Part shown: in pieces, positions 26,801-41,800 of the stretch
Layout: each line of letters opens with the position of its first letter
How positions within the stretch are numbered: the first letter of the stretch is position 1
From: Leptasterias polaris
Lineage: Eukaryota; Echinodermata; Asteroidea; Forcipulatida; Asteriidae
DNA: 64,000 nucleotides
NCBI GenBank assembly: GCA_037783415.1
Contig: JAZGTN010000071.1
Span: 4,719,501 to 4,783,500 of the forward strand
Direction: 5' to 3'
Translations under genes and position numbers: made by a program
Notes under the pieces: generated by a model
The model's input: only the letters and a program-made list of their open reading frames with translations
What the model was told of the DNA's origin: nothing
Databases searched by the model: none

Positions 26801-29800
26801 ATAGTTATGTGTACCTAGATAAACGTGTTGGTCTAGACACGGATTCGTATGGTCTAAATAATAATCATTGTCGTCCATGAAGTCCACTTGTGGTCACTCT
26901 TGAGTCTGGGTCAGCTTGTTTCGTTGTGAAACTTTAAAAAAACAGAACAAATACAAACAAATTAGTTTCGAATAACCGTCTATATAACATGGCAATTGAA
27001 AAGTTCCATGGTTTGAGAAAGAAAACCGAAACAGAAAGCTTCGTTAATCGAAAACAGGAAGCGGGCGGAGGGGCGCTTTCGTAGCAAACTCTGACCAAGG
27101 CGGAAGTGGGGTCAAGCTTGAAATCATATCTGTGTGACATCTGGACGTGTCGTTTTATGATTGGGGGGGGGGGGGGGAGGGGGGGCAGGTGGTGATACGT
27201 CATCAAACTCTTCATAACCAATTATGTCAAACTGAGCCGTTTAATAATGTATTGATCAGCGTGTCTGCTTCCATTGATTACCTACCCTTCCATTGATTAC
27301 CTACCATTCAAACCTCATCTTATTTCTTGGAAGAAATTTAAGGGATTTTTAATGTAAACTCAGTGGCTGTAGTTGCTTCAACCTGTGAAGAGAAATTTAT
27401 GCACACACCTCCGGGCATTGGTGTCACTTCGGAGCAAATGCCGGAGATTCAATTTCTGTCGCAGGCACGATATCTAGCAAAATAGTGATACGGTTGAGAG
27501 GTTAATTCTTGACCTATATTTATATCATCATTGCTGGAAAATGAAAATGAATTCTTGGCTTTTTGTGGGGAGTAGTCAAGAACATACATGACCCAATCTA
27601 AGCATTGTTCGGCTCAGCGTCATAAATGTCCCTTTTTTAAACAAGATTTGTCGGACTGGGAGTTGCTGACAATGCTTGTTGTTTGGATAGAATTGGTGTG
27701 CCCTAGAAATGAAATATCATTGGTCGATACTACAGAAATACTTGCATTGGTTAACTATCCACCGCAAAAAAATGAGATCAAAAGGATTGGTTCAATGCCG
27801 AAAAGAGAGTTGTGGCCGTCATTTGTGTTTTGGGTTTAGGTGAAATTTGTGAGTTTGACTCCGTTGAATACGAGAGTATTTACTTCTCCTATGATTCTAC
27901 ACGACTAGAATATGATACTGATACTGATAATATCGTAAGGATGCATTCTGGTTTGTAAAGAGGCTTCCTCGCGTAAATGTCGCAAGAAAAGTCACATTGT
28001 TTTGATAGTTGTACATTACTTTAGTACAAAAGTCATGGAAGAAATGTTTATCTGACCTTTTAGCTTGTCTGTGTAGTTGCAAATAATTATGCCCATGGTC
28101 ATAACCTGTTTATACTCCCAGCCTAACACGCCATTCCACTTCTACCACTCACAGTCGAGTCTTATGTCAAACCTTATTTAATAGTCAGAGTAATCAGTGC
28201 TTGAAGCCTTCGTGTACCTGACTATCTTTGTCTGAGCGATATTGGTCAATATTAGATAGATGGGGGTTAGGGGAAGTGCCAGATCAGCGACCTGTCCGTA
28301 GAAGTCCTTCTGGGATCTCGGTCTGGTTGTTTTCGCAGACTCGCTACCGAGTCCTCCTCTCTCCATAGTCTCGGTCGGCGAGAGACGTCTGGTGTGTCTG
28401 GTGTTTGTCACTCACGATTTGCCCACAATCTCTTTCTTCTTCTGGACGTATAAAAGAAAAAGGAGAACTAGTGGAGAAAGGATTTAATAGCGGCGCTGTT
28501 TTTATCCGCATCTTGCAATTAGGTGGTTTGAAGCAAGATCCCTCAGGATATGTGTACAGCGACCCATAATCCGTGCCTCTGTGAATGGATTTGAGTTCTT
28601 TGGGACAAGCAGATTCCTTCTGGCTTTTCAGTACAGTGTAAACCGCCTTTGGTGGTGTTTTTAGTCGGGTATTGTGTTCTAGTCAAATGACAGTCTGTAG
28701 GTAAAGTGTTTTTTGTATATTAAACCTGTTTATGGTAGTAACTAAATAGCTTTGAGCTCCGTGCCGATGTTGGTAATATTTAGATTTGATGATTTTGAAG
28801 GGTTGATGTTATAAAGCACATTGCTTGCACGAGTAGAGCATGTTCGAAAACACAGATCCAGCTTGGGCGCTGACTTGTGCTTCTTGAGTCCGTTTGAAGC
28901 CCGTGAGGTACACGTTTTTTAAATAACTAACAGAGCCTAACTAAGCCCATCCCGTAGTTCCGAAGAGGCCAGAGGAACTGTATCTATTTGATCCGTTCAG
29001 AATGGGCCAATATTGTTTTGGGGTAGGCCTAATCATTAAAGAAAGTCTTCCTTTGCAACTTTAATGGTGCGTTTTCACAATTTGAAACAGATTACGCCAT
29101 TTAGGTATTTGGATTGTACAAAGTTGCCTCGCCCAGGTAATCAAGGATTAAGATATCAATCTTGATGTCTGTTTTTTCTCACACATCATCCTAAAATGCT
29201 TCACTATTCCCTACTTCATCGCTTGACCTTAGAGAGTCCGTGCAGTGACAAAGTGCAGGACCGTGATGACCATCCATTAGGCGGATACCAGACGATTGCC
29301 GCCATCAAACAACGTAAAAATGACCGCCATTCTTTCCCGCCATTTCCAAAGAGGCCTTTGCGGCCCTTCGGCGCCTCGAGGGAATGATGAAGTGACGTGG
29401 AGTTATGATTGAATGCTAACTCCTGCTAGCATCTTGCAAGCAAAAACAAAAACAACCCGCCATGTTGCCAACTTATTAAACAGACGCAATTGTCTGATTT
29501 GGTCTGGTCATAACGGCGCGTTTTGTTTGGTTTGATCGTAGGGCATCAGCGTGTCCTACCCTAGTGTCGCTGTTTGAAGCTAATTTGCCCTGACATCGAT
29601 AAAAAATTAATCTGTTTGCATTCTCGTTTGGACTTTGATGCACGTTGTGTTCTTTAAAGTCAGTCAGTACGATCACTGATGAAAAATAATGGATCTGTAT
29701 TCCGTTTTATAATTTAAGTAGGTGGGTATGTAATATTATGATGGCTACTGGCGCATACAGTGGATAGCTTTTGGACAACGTTGGTTAAGAACATCTGCGG

Positions 29801-32800
29801 ATGAGACTTGGCTTGCATCATTGTATTGTACAAGTATTACAATTGAATGGTGTACTTTGGTACGCGTCACTTGCTCTCCCCCTTACACAAAGCGTGGTTT
29901 ATGAAATAAACGAGCTGTCAAAAAAATAATGTTTTGTAAGGCACAAACAAAGAAACATTCATATCGCCGTCATGCCGGAAGCTTCAACAAAGAGTATAGC
30001 ATTTCTATAAAATTTTAAGACGTAGAGTGGACCTATTAATATGGCCTCTTTCGAAAGCATGGCTTCTGCTATCGGCTCCATCTTTAGCCCCAGCGTATAC
30101 TCCGTCAATTATGTTGAGAACGTGAGCTTTCGGTTCTGGTTTTCAAACACATAAGTCACCTTGTAATGGGCTATATTGTTTTTAACGAAAACACTTCATT
30201 TAAAGTTAAGAAATCAAGAAATAGAAGTGGAAGCCGATCAAGTCCTTTAAATGACTTCGTGAACTAAACATGATCGCATAATGTAAACTATGTCTCCGTT
30301 TGTAAACACAAACACAGTTACGGGTAAACCCGACACCCAATTATTTTTTACAAAATACGAACATTTATTAAACTTTGCGACAACATTTCTAGATGATTTA
30401 CGAGTAGTTATCGTAAACTATTATGATGACGACGAAGTCTTAAAGTCTAATCACTCTAGGTTTTGTCAGTCACATCGGTGCTACGATCATATTTTATTAT
30501 CTACATTGTGTTTTAATCTCTTGTGCACTCAAAGAGACTGTCAATTATCAGCCAAATCATAGTAGAGAGATTATTTTGTCATGCGTGGTTGGAGAGCAGC
30601 GTGTTGCATGTAAAACCCCTGTTCGTCGTACGGAATGGTAAACTTACACCGATGTACAAGCGAGATCGTAGGAAAAAGCCATGCGGTGGAGGGGCGCGAC
30701 AGCATGGCGCAGTACTCGCTTCTCACCCTGTTAAAAATGTAGTGGTGATTGGTGTATGGAGAAAACTGTGAATGATAGAGGAAGATTTCAGCTAGATAGA
30801 GGGGCATGACGTTGGGCAGTTATAAGTGGAGATATAGGACATAAAACGGAATTTCTGGGATATTGTTACGAAGACTTTGGTAGACTGATTGGAAGTGTTT
30901 CAAAGCTCATGCAAACATATATAAGGAAACCTTCAATTTAAAAAGTCACAAGACATCCTGTTGATGGGAAGCTGTTCGCTTTAATGTTTAGATTAACGGA
31001 AAGAAGACATGACTGCAGATGTCATGGTGGTTCTTGCTGATCAACATCTTATTCCCTCAGCGGTGTCAACCAAGTCATAAATTAGAATAACCATTCCTAC
31101 CTGTTTTTACTTGCATTCAGTTTAAACAGACAAGAAAAGATTAATAATAATGTACCAACAATAATTATGATTAAATTAATTGATGTCTTTGGATGGTATT
31201 GGTGAAACAAATGAACTGTAAAGATTGTGAAGTTCAGGGACTTAATAAATGGAAAATCTTTGCAGATGAGAAGTTTTAGGTTAAGCTTCAACATACTCAG
31301 ATTTAATATTAGGTCTCGTGTGAGTAGGGATTCGAACCAAAGTCCCAAATCAATCAATAAATCTTACACCATAGCCCTTAGGGCGTTGGCTCCGGGAGTT
31401 TTCACTCTCCACTCCTGCGGTCCTGCCTATCTTTCCCTTTTCAGTGTTCAAGGTAGAAGGTGCTGTTAGCATTTATGTCATTTTCCCATATCTTCGTTGG
31501 CCTACCTCATCTATTTTACAGTCATATTAAAGTTTTTAAAAACATTCAATCTCAAATTGAAACATTCGTCAACAAGCCTGTTGTGTTGTTTATTTCGGAT
31601 GTTTGGTACCCTGACTCTGATTAGATTCTTCCGTTGTAATTCATGCTCAATGTACCAGCCTGTATACTTTCGTAATAGATCTGAGATTTGTGTTTGCTTG
31701 CATGCGAAACTCATGCGGGAAATCTCTGTGGTTGATTACGCAGCTGTAGCGCGTTGCCTCAGAAACTTCCTTCCACTTTGGTTATCTTGTAAGTATCTTT
31801 AATATCCTGAAGCCATTTCAGTCACCGCAACCTAAAATTATTGAGGAAATTTTTGTTCCGCACTTGCGAGGGAAGAATCTTGTAGTAAATTGTGGGGGAA
31901 GTAAGTGATTTTCTTGACGTTAGACATCGCTGTGCTAGGTCAACTGTGAACACTGACCTGCTTATGGTATCTCCAACTAGAGTTCTAATGAAGACCGTCA
32001 TATCGCAGTGAATAAAACGTCTAGTTGATAAACTATTACCAGTTTGCCTGCAACACTATAATAACACTTTAAAGCTCAAATAAAGATACTATTTTAATGT
32101 TCATCCACATACATGTACACTCAAGGGATTTTACGATCGAACTTATAGCATTTCATTTTTTTTAATGAAGACCATCATATTGAAACGTCGAATTGATTCT
32201 TTACCTTCATTATTATAATAACATTTTCTGGCTTGAATAAAGGTATAATTCTACTGGTCATTTACAATCTTTCAAAGAATGTCCATTGAAACATCTACTT
32301 ACTCTCGCATGCAGCAGTAGCATACTGCTGCCTATAGTAACTCTTTTACCTCCATGGGTGGACGCAATTTTCACCCCATTATTTCCTTAGACAATCCATT
32401 ACTAGTTATTTTCTACAGAATCGAACCACAGGAATAGCCAATAATGTAATGGTTGCTAATGGGTTAATGGCCATAAATAGATACTGGCAATACATGTAGT
32501 TTTACGGTTATTTCTCTGTTTGTCACGTAGTGACTACTGATAGTTTCTCATCAGATACCCACCGACCCTTGAAGATGTAGTAATTAAACACACTCCTTAA
32601 GAAATTGATTTCGAAATCGCTCTTCCAAACCCTAAATAAAAATTGTGGTACCATCACCCGTAACAATACCCAGTACCCGTTGATGGAGGACGAAATCATT
32701 ATCTAGGAGCAGACTCGTCTCTACTTTTTTTACATTTTGTATCGTGGCTTTAAACCAATGGAGCGTGCCTGGCGCCATCAGACAGCGGCACAGCGCCTAT

Positions 32801-35800
32801 TTCCTCTTCGGTCTATTCATCACGTTGTTCGCTTGGCCATTGTTGGTATCGCTTCTTACCCTGTAGATGTTAGGCAGTGTGTCTCTTCTTTACTGTCCGA
32901 ACAGCATGGGGTATTGAATCCTTCCATCCTCGTCCGTCAGTGTTTTTCTAAACCCATAAGGAACTGCAGACACCGTATCATTGTCATCGAGACAATGACA
33001 GCCAAGGATCTTTTTTTCTTTCTCTCTCGGTGACAAACTGACTGGGAGTGACCGTCATCAAACCTGTTAGCCTGGTATGCAATCAGTCCTAGCTACAGCC
33101 CCCATCTTTAGTACACTGTTGGTGACAGCTCTAATGGTTTGTGGTCGGTCCTTTTGTCATCTATACCCGCCTGAGTAAATCCCACTTCTTTTTGTCTCTT
33201 TTACTGAGTGACACGAACTTGCTGCCGGCAAGGGAAGCTGTCAAACTATAGTCGGCAAAATATAGTTAGAATAAAAATATATCAATCATTCTTTTGCAGA
33301 CGTGTTAAGCCCTAAAGATTTATTGTTTGAAGTTGGTATAGAGAGCAAGTCACAATGTAGTCAGTGTAGCAAAAACGTCAACAGAATATCAAAGGTCTTG
33401 TGAAAAGGTGTTTACTGGAGACTAAGTTTAAAGGTGTGTAGGTTGAATCATTCTGGAATAAATGTGTCTTGAAATGCCATTCGATTAACACAAGATTAAA
33501 GATGAAGTCAACAAGTTGTTTTGATTATTTGTAAAAAAAAAATCTAAAAAAAAAATCAGTCGGTTGTAAAAATTTAATCCAAACCAGATCATCACTTTAC
33601 TTAAATTTTATCTGAAGATGAGTGATCCGATAGAACACCTTCCACTTACAGAAATTATTGTCAAAAAGGAATTCAAGGTGGAAGAAATAGGTTTCCATCT
33701 TTATTTGTTTGTAATGTTCTATTTAATAAGATTCCGTGAGAAGAAGTATTTAAGATTACGATTATGTCGAAAAATACTTTAACTACAGCAGTCCGTGGTC
33801 CATGGTCCTTTCTATTCTGAGCAGACGTTCATTTGTTGTTATTAAAAGAAGCTTGTTAATAATTGTTGTTTTTTATTTTTGTATTTTCAGGTCAATTTCA
33901 CTGTTACTGTAACTCGCCAAGATGTGCATCTTATAACTACATGTGCGAATCACAACTCGGTTGTTACTCTCAGCTTGTAGACAACGATGGCGAATCTGAG
34001 GATCCTTATCTTCATGGTTGTATTGAGTCAATCACTATGGAGAAATGTGAAGAGATTGCCCGATCCAATGAATCAACATCTACTCCTGCTTTGGAGATAG
34101 ACTCCTCTAAATTTCAGGAGTTATCCTGCTGCTTTGAGAGTATGTGTAACAATGTAGACGGGTCAAAGGTCAGGACTGGTAAAGACAGGCCCAATGAAGA
34201 ATTTGGTAAGTTGATTAATATTTGTATACACAGTAGAATGACTTTTTAAATTTAGGGGTAAATTGTTGCATTTGAAATTATTGTAATTTATCCTGCGGCC
34301 GTTCATGCCAATTCAGAATAAAAGCCAAACTATGGATTGGGTTGTTGAATCTCAACCTAATAACGAAGGGCCCCATATCAAGTGTTTCATCCCATATTGA
34401 AACAAAAGCTTCATTCATCGTCCTTTCTTCTCAACCGTATATTTTTGGATTCTTTCTACAGTCGTCAGTGCTTCACTCCCTTCAGACTTAAAAACTTACA
34501 AAAGGATTTTGTATCAGTTTTAAGGGTGCAGGGTTTTTTGTACAATTACACGAGCTCTTGTTTACAAATCAAATCAGTACTTCCCAGTAAATCACACTCG
34601 ATGTTTGAAACCATCTCAGCAAATATAAATCCTTTCCCAATAGTCAAATTAAATACATAGAGTAGTTTATTACGGAGATATCACCTTGCGTCCGCAACTT
34701 GCGAAGCCGTCATGAGGGTTGATTATCGGGAAGTGTCAGCTCTGATTATTTGTGTCATATTGGCGCTCTTACAACCCCTTGAGAACCTTACTGAGTGTGT
34801 GAGAATCACTGACAACTGGGTCTTGTTCTTCGTTGTGGTTTACACTTGCTAAGAATTTTCTTTGAATGTGGTAAGTCGCGTTTTTAACGTCAGGTGGCTT
34901 TTGTTCAAGGCAACTTACTCCTGAAAATTTTGGGTCAAAACAGTTGGTTTGCACATTAATAAATTATGCAAATAACATGTGTCATGTTTTTAAAAGAGCC
35001 CAGGCGTTATACGTCTATGTTTACTGGTTCATTGTTAATCTGACTTGGATCAAAAACAAAATTCAAGCGATTAACCAGATCATGTACGTTTAATCCATTA
35101 GCATTGCGCTGTCGTCTGCGCCACAACGTGGATGATTTAAGAGTAGCGCGTGTGAACGGGAACAGTCGACGCCGCCTTGAAATATTGCGCACAGCCCGCG
35201 CAAACATGCCACGTCGTCACCGCCTGGTAACTACCAAGCCGGCTGGGTGAACGGGTACAGTTTGAACGACTGTTTGATGATTGAGGAAGACAACAGTTCC
35301 ATTTACTTATTGGTAGAAATATTACCGCGAATCGATAACTGTAATGTGTGCAAAGGACCAATTTGTTTCTTCTCAACTGCGTAGTTTCGTGTGGTTGGCA
35401 GAGACACGCCTTGAGTGAAAGTCTAAGGATGGAACTCGCAACGTGATCCGTTAGCGTTGTTTGAATATTTCACTAAATTACTCTACGGCTGTTTGGTATT
35501 TTTTGTATAAGCTCGGCCAGAAGAAATTTGACAGCATCTTAACTGACCCTTATTTAATATGGAATGGGATGAGATAATTGTTGGTCATTGAACTGTCGTT
35601 TGCTCATTAAATACAGTGTGGAATGAAAGTTAAGTTTCTAACTCAACATAATATTAATGAGGTGTAATTGTGAGGGTACGGGAACATGTGCGTAACCAGG
35701 TTTAGGTAATACCAAACTATGCTTTGTATTCGAATTCTTTGCTTTCAATATTTTAATATTGACTGTGCCATGACGTTTATGTTTGAGTTGGTAAATTCAA

Positions 35801-38800
35801 AGTTTCTGTACTCTGGCTTCCAAAGTTGTATTTTCATGCAATCAAATGTTTTTCGAGTTGCTATAAAGGTTTCCTTGTTTCAAGAGCGCGATGCTTCAAC
35901 CAGCACGTGCACAACTACACCTACTTAAACATGTCACTTGATCCGGTAGGCTTCTTGAGGCGAATAAATGTAATAGTAACCAAAGAGAAAGGTATGTGCC
36001 CATATCTCGACGTAGTTACTAACCACATTGCAACTTTAGGATCGCATAACGATGTGACATATTTGATGTGACAGATTCCTTCAACCCGAAAAATCCCAGT
36101 TGAGCTCTAGAAAGCGTAAATGGGTCTTTAAAGGAGTGTAGTGGGGGACATTGTCTTGGAGAGAAGTAGACTTCATCTTAAGGAAGTCAACTGTTTCGAA
36201 GATGTCCCTCAACGAGCAATGCACCCTCACGTTGTAGTTTAGTTTTAATAAGACTGTAAATGGAGAAAACGTTTCAGTTTTGTAGACAGTTAATTAAGCA
36301 TTTCGGACAAGTCGGACAACGTTTTTCCCAAGTTGAGCTTAATACATAAAACGTTTTCATTTATGTGTGTAGATAAGCGATACCTATGCCAACTTTATTA
36401 AGCTTTCAAGATTAGCCTAACCTTAAGACTCTAGATTAGCCTAATCTTGAGAAGAGATTAACATCAATGTCGGATCATTATTGAGAATTGTTGGTCAGTG
36501 GTTGTGCTTTTTGCTTCAAAGGTATACACATGATTGGTAAGGGATAAAGGTGTTTAATTTTAGTCTAACCGTTCATAAAGTTTGTACTAGTAATTGAACC
36601 ATTTTTATGTGAAATTTGTCCGTCTGAAATGAAGTAATATTTGAGAAAATGTATCTGAAACCTTTTTAAAAACGTTTTTGTTGATTTCGGTTGTTACAAC
36701 CAAAATTAAGGGACATTGTTATTCTGAAAATTGTGCTTGGTTTTTCACAGCTCTATACCTACTGTATACCTACTGTATACCTTCGAACTATCCCGTGCTG
36801 AAGCATGGAGGAAGAAACTCTTCATGGTTGATGAGTGTTTTGCAGACCAGATGGTTAAGAGATACCAAACCACGGTCCCCTTCTCCCCTGCTGTCTGCGG
36901 TAGCGTTAATAGAGTTTTGATAACCTGGTGGTAAACGTTTCTGACCCACAGTGACACCAAGTCTTTGGATCTTGAAACATGATTTCGACGTCTGTTCTAC
37001 GTCAACTCGATCAAGAACCCCAGAATGCATGTCAGTTTTCAAATAGTTTCTGGGAGGATTACGCCAACAATTTTTCGATATTTAGACGGAAGACTCGCTC
37101 TTTCAGAATTTAGCTTTTTTGCCTTTTTGTTTTCAATGTCACATTGTTCAGTCTTAAGTTAATCTTTTGTTAATAATTATCAAGTTCTTGTCAAATTTCA
37201 TGCTGTGGAAAATTATTTTCATTTCGTCTTGAAATTGTAACGCCGATTAGTGCCGAAGCAATCATCCGCGCTATGTTAAGCAGTAGAGGGCGCTGTCTCA
37301 ACGAGAAACTACATGTTTTGGGGTGTAATAATATTATATGGTCAGAAACTAAACGAGAAATGCTGTTCGAGTTTTATCTCAAGGTTCAATGTCATGAAAC
37401 GTCTGAGTGGAGTATAGCTTTACCAAGATGACCTGTTAGTTGAGAGTGGTGTACAACAGGACTGATGGTACCGATGGTATACCACGATTGACTGGTACCC
37501 ACCTGTCCTTAACCATTGATAATTAGATCTAATCATCACATGACAAGGACAATCCAGACGCACATATGTAAAAGAAACATTACTCTCTTCTCTCGACTTC
37601 AGTTTCCATGTCCTATCCTCTCTTATAATCAAATTGTGTCATTTTAGCGATTGGCAGAGAGCAGATGCACATTGTCGTAGGGTGTCATATTTCAGAAAAT
37701 TGAAACCACCTTTGGTTTTGCTATCATCGTCAAACGAGGAGCAACCCACGGGTCTTGCAGTCAAGGCAAGAGCTTCAATCACTCCTCGCCCCCTCTGACT
37801 CGGTTGACGTTGTAGAGAACTCCGGGTCAGTCCCGGGGGCTTACCCGGTCGGAGGCTGAGCGATTGCTTGCTCGCTGTGGTGGGTTTTCACTCGAATCGT
37901 CCTTTCTGTCGGTTTTCTTTGGAGGTGGGTGGAGCAGGTGGGGGTGTTATGGGACACGTTCGATGAGCAAAGGAAATACTTACTGGGGCCTTGTGTTTTG
38001 TGGTAAGCCTGCACCGCTGTTGAGCTTTTGATAGTTTACTTTAGTGGTAGGTACGGATAGTATCCTTTGTTAATAGTAACAAGGTTTTATTTGATACAAG
38101 ATCAGTGGATCGCCACTTGGATTTGACTTCAAACAAGAGATTTGTAAAGAAATATTGATGATGAAATTAGCCCCCAGGCTGCCTGTCCCCCAGATGTGTC
38201 TACCATTAGTGATTTCACGGCTTCAGTCCTCGCCATTTATTTCTCACTCTCACAGCAGAGTTTCAATCCGCACCATTTGTCACAGAGATCAAGAAAATTC
38301 ATCTGCAATTTTTTAGCATCTGGTGCCAGCCACAGTGCATCGCAAATATTATAGTGAATATTCTGATGGTTTAATGCATACAGAGCACGAAGGTTAACTC
38401 ATGCAGGCAAATTTATTAATGTAGATGGCACCAAAAGTTTCCGCTAACGTCTTATTGTAAGGTGTTGCTGTTGATATTGTGACATGGCAAACCTCTTCAA
38501 GGTTCGATGTTGGGAATATTTTGTCTTTTGTCCTCTCTGGTTTGAAAAGGAAATGTACCATTGGCTGCTTGTGAGATTTGTCTTTCCAACTTTGTCATTG
38601 TTGAAAGTTTTAAAATGTCAACGTTTAGTATCAATAAACCAGTTTATAGTCAGTGAATAATTTTATCATCGGCAATTAGTTTCAGGGACACGATTAACAA
38701 GTTATAAATTCCAGCAGTTGTTTGAATTAATTCTACAGTTGACCCGTGTGCATTTTGTTTCATACAATACATACATTATGCATATAGAGTGAAACAAGGT

Positions 38801-41800
38801 CGTCCACGCATTCATTTGTCTTGCCTCGTTAACTTCATATTTCATCATTACATCCATTTAAAAGTTGCTTGCACTTTTTTCATGGAGCCAACTCTAGCTC
38901 ATCAATTTCCTCTTTTAGTCAATCTGGCGCCATAATTTGGTTTTGTTGTGTGGCTGTGAGTGGATACCAGACCTATAAGCAGGACTTTATATTAATGGCT
39001 AATGATGGGTTTTGCTCGTGGTGCCAGCCAGGCGATGTACACAACCAATGAGACATGGCTGAAAAGTACTACCAATCGACCGTATCGCAGTCAAATAAAT
39101 ATTTATTTAAGCGACTGATATAGAGAGCCTTGATAGTGGTGAACTTTCTGTACTTAAAGAGAAGGTATAAGACATCAAATCAAATTTGTTCAAGAAGCTG
39201 TTATTGCGATTTGGAGGATGGGGGGCTACTTGTTTTCCTCTGACCACCTTGTGGACGTGTGGGCCAAATTATTGAAGCTGAGACAAGTGTGAGGTGCAGT
39301 GGCTCATAATTGGGCCCATCTCGGAGCTCGTTTGCAGAAGTTACAGCATGGAGGAAGGAATGGCTACAATACAAAGAGGATTAAACTGAGAATTTGACGA
39401 ACCAAATTGTCCAGGGAAAAATTTGATTTCAAACTTATTAATTAATACAATGGTTATCGGTGTAATTGCTGTTGAGTAAAACAAGAACCGCCTTGACAAA
39501 TAATTCCATCAAAAATATTACGAATCTTAACGCTAAGTATGAAAAAGTTTGCACTAATACAAATCCCATACGGTTTTTACAAAATTGGAGCCATTGTTTT
39601 TAATTTCCCGAGTCTACTAATAAAGGATCAAAAATGTGAATTCTCAAACAAATGCCAATGAAGGAATATTACAAATATCTGCCGAATTTCCAGATGAAGT
39701 CCATTTCCTTTACCCTGCTGATAGTAAACAGGACATACGTTGTTTTTCAGTTGGCAAATGAAAGCTGTACAATTTATTAGTTCCCTGTTAAGACCATCTC
39801 TGTCTTTCCTGATTGAGGCCTCGTAGTCTGGCTTGTGCTTGATGTGTTTACGAGTCGGAAATCCGCCTGTGTTTCTGTGTTTACGCTGTTATTGTGAGAT
39901 ATGAACACAATATATAGGCTACACCATACGGTTGACGGTTGATGAACAACACAGGTTGACTTCCTGAGTTACAGCGTCATTGGATTAGAAATGTGATGTA
40001 GACCCACTTTGTTGATAAAACAAAGAAAACTCTCTTTGAATAAAATTAAAATTGCCCTGCCTTCTCTGAATGCTTTCTGCCCTTTGTCTTCATAATCCCT
40101 GCTTACCCCCTGCCTTCTCTGAATGCTTTCTGCTTTTCTCCCTCCACTCTCTCTATTCATGTATTTCCACTTGACTACTCTTGCAACTCTTGTCTGCTTG
40201 TATGTGTGTTGTGTGTTGTGTGTTGTGTGTTGTCATTTAGCCTTCGAGAAAGACTCTGCTAGGGTCGAAACGTCAGGCCACTAACTTATTTTTTGCTTTT
40301 TTTTTTTAATTAAAATTCGGAAAGTTTAATTTGAGAATTGAGATAGGTTAAGATGGTTTATCAAGTCAATTTATCTTATCAATTACTTAAAAAATTATTA
40401 CCTGTACTCTAAATTATGTATTACCAATATTTCATCATTCCTTTTAGAAAAAGGAGAAATACCTTTCTTTGAGATTGTTTTGTTTCTACCGCAATCAGCA
40501 ACTGGTCGCTCACAACACATTGAAACGTGTGCTTTAAACCAACCACCCCAGCTCACGTAATGAACTAACTCAATTTAATCAATTAATCATTGCGCCGACT
40601 GCTTCACGTAATTGCCTTATCCCAAACTCCAATGACGTATCATATCCTCTCCAATCGTCGAGATGAGTTCTATTTTGTCTTGGGAGGAATAAGGGGGGGG
40701 GATCTGAGATGAGTTTACAATAACTCACCCAATGATCGCAGTTGGCGCAATTTAGTACAGGGACTAGAAATTCTTCATGGCGTCGACGCCAAGGAGTCCC
40801 GGCGGCGACTAGGCCCCGGTTCGACCAAGCCAGGGGCCTTGCCTCCTCTTCTACGCGTCGCTGTGATAACGATCTCCGGTGGCCAACTCCAACCCCAATC
40901 TCAATGTTTCATATGTCTTGGCAGCCGGGTGACGGCCCTTATGAGGTTTTGATTTATGGTGGAGACTGAGTCAGAGTTCCACAGTAGATGAACTTGGCCT
41001 GCCCTGGGCTTTGGAACATGTTTTGTTAGAGGATTAGTAGAACAGACTTCGCACTCATCCCGTCACTGTTAAGATAGACCGGAAAATCTTTTGTAATAGA
41101 CGCATTAATATTTTCACACTTCCGCGTTGAAGTGACAAACAAAATATTCGTTTGTCTGGAATTTTTGTTTTGTTTTTGAACGTCAACCTTTTACGAGCTG
41201 ATGACTCACTGTGCTGTAATAAAGTCAATTTAGTCGTTCAGCATCAGAGACAAGATTTGAACTAAGATTGTTTATCTTTTTTGGTGATATGGGAAAATGA
41301 TATCGAGCTTTTGCAGTTTAATTATGCCGCGTCATTTTACGTCGTAATCATCAATTGGTGCGAGTGTTCTCAGGTGCAAGTATCTTAGGAGATAGTTGAA
41401 GAAATAAATTTAAAAAAATAAATTATAATAATAAGAAAGAAGTTTTATTTTATTCATTGTGTTTCGTAATGCTTTGTTGAAGCTTCGTGACAATTTGAAT
41501 TAGTGAGATTATAAAACAATAACGTCGGCTTTTATTTTGATGCTCAATAAATGAAGACAAAGACTTTACATCTATTGTATTCTGAACTGTCTTTAAAACT
41601 CCTTGTCCTTGCTGTACAATGGCTCCCTGCTCATATCCAATACAAAATATATGCAATCTGTTTCACCTTTCCATAAAACTCAGTGTTCATTTTATGTCTC
41701 TGGTGTTTGTGTTTCCGAAGAGTCTCAACGTCTTTAAGTGCTTCGATGGAAGATCACTTGTCAGAGAAAGTCATATATTACTTCTTTAGAACTAATATTT

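Larger units (their letters stand above)
11854..33890 (+). other. bambi: bambi intron 1 (22.0 kb)
   Basis: The intron begins GTAAGT and ends TTTTCAG. It contains a tandem 37-bp duplication, a SINE fragment, a truncated LINE, a 26-bp minisatellite, a palindrome cluster near 24.2-24.5 kb, a G-run and two short MITEs, listed separately. No nested gene is supported in the long remaining stretches (11.9-21.7, 24.5-27.1, 31.5-33.9 kb). Open frames there are no longer than about 117 codons, and none resembles a known family. Confidence 0.8.

Noticed and set aside
32737..33033. 98-aa plus-strand frame, somewhat GC-richer
   Set aside because: Looked briefly like a transposon-derived exon, but it has no recognisable motif and starts at TTG.
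40240..40285. Hammerhead-ribozyme-like phrase GTCGAAACGTC near a microsatellite
   Set aside because: The required CTGATGA core box and stem pairing are absent. Possibly a retroelement tail, but it cannot be classified.
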